Positions 63,401-64,000 of a DNA stretch of 64,000 nucleotides are shown piece after piece. Source of the DNA: an uncultured Draconibacterium sp. (GTDB lineage: Bacteria; Bacteroidota; Bacteroidia; Bacteroidales; Prolixibacteraceae); the NCBI RefSeq assembly GCF_963675585.1, contig NZ_OY776411.1, positions 5,001-69,000 on the forward strand, written 5' to 3'. A program made the position numbers and the translations under genes. The notes under the pieces were generated by a model. That model was given only the letters and a program-made list of their open reading frames with translations, had not been told where the DNA came from and made no database searches. Position 1 is the stretch's first letter. Each line of letters begins with the position of its first letter.

Positions 63401-64000
63401 TTAATTTTATTTTACCCAGCATTGCTCCGGAAATCCCGGACAAACCCTCTAAAACACTATTCCGCAACTCAATAGAATCGGCCATTTTATTAAAAGAAAT
63501 AGCCAACTGACTAATTTCATCTTTTGCCTTCACATCATGTCGAACACTTAAATCTCCTGATCCTATTTTGCCGGCAATTACATTCAATTTTCGAATTGGA
63601 CTAACCAAACTTCGCGTAAAAACAAAAATTATAACAGAGCTGAAAATAAAAATTACAGACAAAAGAAGAATCATAAACCTGAAGGAACGTTTTTCATCTG
63701 CTTTTGTAAGAGCATAAAAACTATCTGCCTTAGCATTTGCAAAATCAACCATCACATCCACATCGGTCAAAACCTTATTAACATGTTTGGCTCCCTTCCC
63801 TTTTGTTATGGCAATGGCCTCATCTTTTTTCCCTTGCTGCCACAAATAAATTACTTCTTCTCGAATAGGCTTCCAATCTAAAAAACTTTCATGTGCCTTT
63901 TTAACATCATCCATATTGCCAAGAAACTGACTGTACACAACGTCAAACTTCTTATTAACAACATCTTCCAATCGATCAACCTCTTGCTCAGCTATAAAAA
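60483..64000 (-). CDS. Hybrid histidine kinase with four receiver domains, 5' end outside the window
   Basis: At least 1,171 residues. The frame stays open to the right edge, so the start is missing; TTG at 63971 is inside the gene. The visible order is a helical periplasmic sensor region (about 1-95), TM helix FMILLLSVIFIFSSVIIFVF, HAMP (about 118-170), GAF (190-335), coiled coil rich in Glu and Gln (340-395), HisKA with H405 (SNMSHELRTPLNSI), HATPase (490-615, NVLGNAIKFTEK, DTGIGIDA, GTGLGLAIA) and four consecutive receivers at about 642-755, 757-870, 893-1010 and 1045-1162. Each keeps its phospho-acceptor aspartate (LDILMP, LDLMMP, LDLMMP, LDISLP). Such kinases relay signals between several acceptors. 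The stimulus is not known. Confidence 0.92.
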   Translation of the reverse strand, partial: FIAEQEVDRLEDVVNKKFDVVYSQFLGNMDDVKKAHESFLDWKPIREEVIYLWQQGKKDEAIAITKGKGAKHVNKVLTDVDVMVDFANAKADSFYALTKADEKRSFRFMILLLSVIFIFSSVIIFVFTRSLVSPIRKLNVIAGKIGSGDLSVRHDVKAKDEISQLAISFNKMADSIELRNSVLEGLSGISGAMLGKIKLIDFAESLLLKLADLTDSQMATFYIREEGADNFIPLASIGTNATQLKSFDIANSPGDLGNVIRSQKLYHLRNISNDTIFLYNSVAGELIPKEVITIPVVQDQKVIALISCVSILAFTNESLTIIEQAQPIINASFNTLLANRKTRKFSEQLVLVNQELEAQSEELQEQTEELKQQSDELKVSSDSLLEQNVELEMQRRQVEEANRLKSEFLSNMSHELRTPLNSINALSNVLRMQLAGKLDDDETNYLKIIERNGKRLLSLINDILDLSKVEAGKMEMDIRTFSLNSALTYTVESLQALAADKGIELKLDIIGEIQIDSDENRLNQVITNVLGNAIKFTEKGSVNVLCEQRNENVCIVIKDTGIGIDADVLPLIFQEFRQADGTTSRAYEGTGLGLAIASKIIEALNGTIKVESVKGVGSTFSIEIPSEVSQSKVLEAVTQIAENPAMGNSKAILVVDDDKKLVAEISKKLENEGYTTIKAHSGTEALELAVLHKPYAITLDILMPEIDGWEVLQKLQRNSATRDIPVIIISKSDDLETSLALGAVGYIQKPVDKNLLIQKIRKINTNARKIAIVDDSEIDRMQIRRTLVNENLDHIMFENGRDCLNYLKTELPDVLVLDLMMPEMDGFQVLKEIRNTHSTSRLPVIVVTAKDLSQTEKDFLRGRATAILAKGDTTKAEVVNEIYRIVSQMESETQNETEKPNKNTGTILIIEDNESAVIQIRKVLQKAGLNVHHASGGKEALEFVKHTVPDGIILDLMMPEMDGFEVLENIRSAESTREIPVIILTAKNLTKADLDKLSANNIQQLIQKGDINVIELLSKVNQMLGVGNPSIKKAETASLKTSDERIIEERKKAKILIVEDNPDNRITVRAIIGNKYETIEAEDGELGIQKSLTELPDLILLDISLPKKDGFDVIAALKENQKTKNIPVIALTAKAMKGDREKITEAGCDEYISKPIDAVELLQKINLLLLK

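Overview
The window comes from a Bacteroidota chromosome, probably an anaerobic or facultative marine/sediment member of the Marinilabiliales/Prolixibacteraceae type. That placement is inferred from TAnnTTTG-type promoters, lipoproteins and TolC/RND/TonB envelope genes, several families described mainly from Bacteroidota, weak Shine-Dalgarno use and the 16S sequence. The exact taxon cannot be fixed from the text alone.

Layout. Positions 1-2520 hold the 5' part of an rRNA operon on the minus strand: 16S, tRNA-Ile(GAT) and the start of tRNA-Ala(TGC), preceded by three tandem promoters. Positions 2524-17015 are one co-directional minus-strand block for molybdenum nitrogen fixation. In order of transcription it carries nifH, nifI1, nifI2, nifD, nifK, nifE, nifN, nifB, a NifX-like gene, a thioredoxin-like [2Fe-2S] ferredoxin, nifV, a small helical protein of unknown function, and the molybdate transporter modABC. 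A sigma-54 promoter lies just upstream of nifH, with two identical-core palindromes exactly 100 bp apart behind it. A NifA-type sigma-54 activator is encoded about 7.4 kb away (24465-26021). Between nifH and nifA sit a divergent MarR regulator with an RND efflux operon (17527-23773) and a GNAT acetyltransferase.

Positions 26266-64000 are mostly housekeeping and envelope genes. They include a polyprenol-phosphate glycosyltransferase, pyrC, a five-gene operon of unfamiliar secreted proteins (28513-33389), rmuC, ung, a REP-associated transposase with cognate hairpins, a KAS III-like synthase, lpxH, a TlpA-like lipoprotein without its redox cysteines, ribF, prmC, ribD, a cardiolipin synthase, a PLP-dependent dehydratase, a PrsW-like protease, a SMP-30 protein, punA, lpxK, an ECF sigma factor with a small membrane protein, sppA, folK, hflX, two TonB paralogues and two large hybrid histidine kinases. 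The last kinase runs off the right edge.

The most unusual material is repetitive DNA. (i) Small GC-rich hairpin modules fill gaps in the distal nif operon; three have been read in frame into the NifN N-terminus and one forms the NifE C-terminus. (ii) A RAYT transposase gene is flanked by, and contains, hairpins with an invariant ten-base stem core and covarying inner stems. (iii) A 21-bp-period array of CCCC-NN-GGGG dyads lies at 46553-46830. (iv) A dispersed class of heptanucleotide arrays occurs in at least seven gaps.
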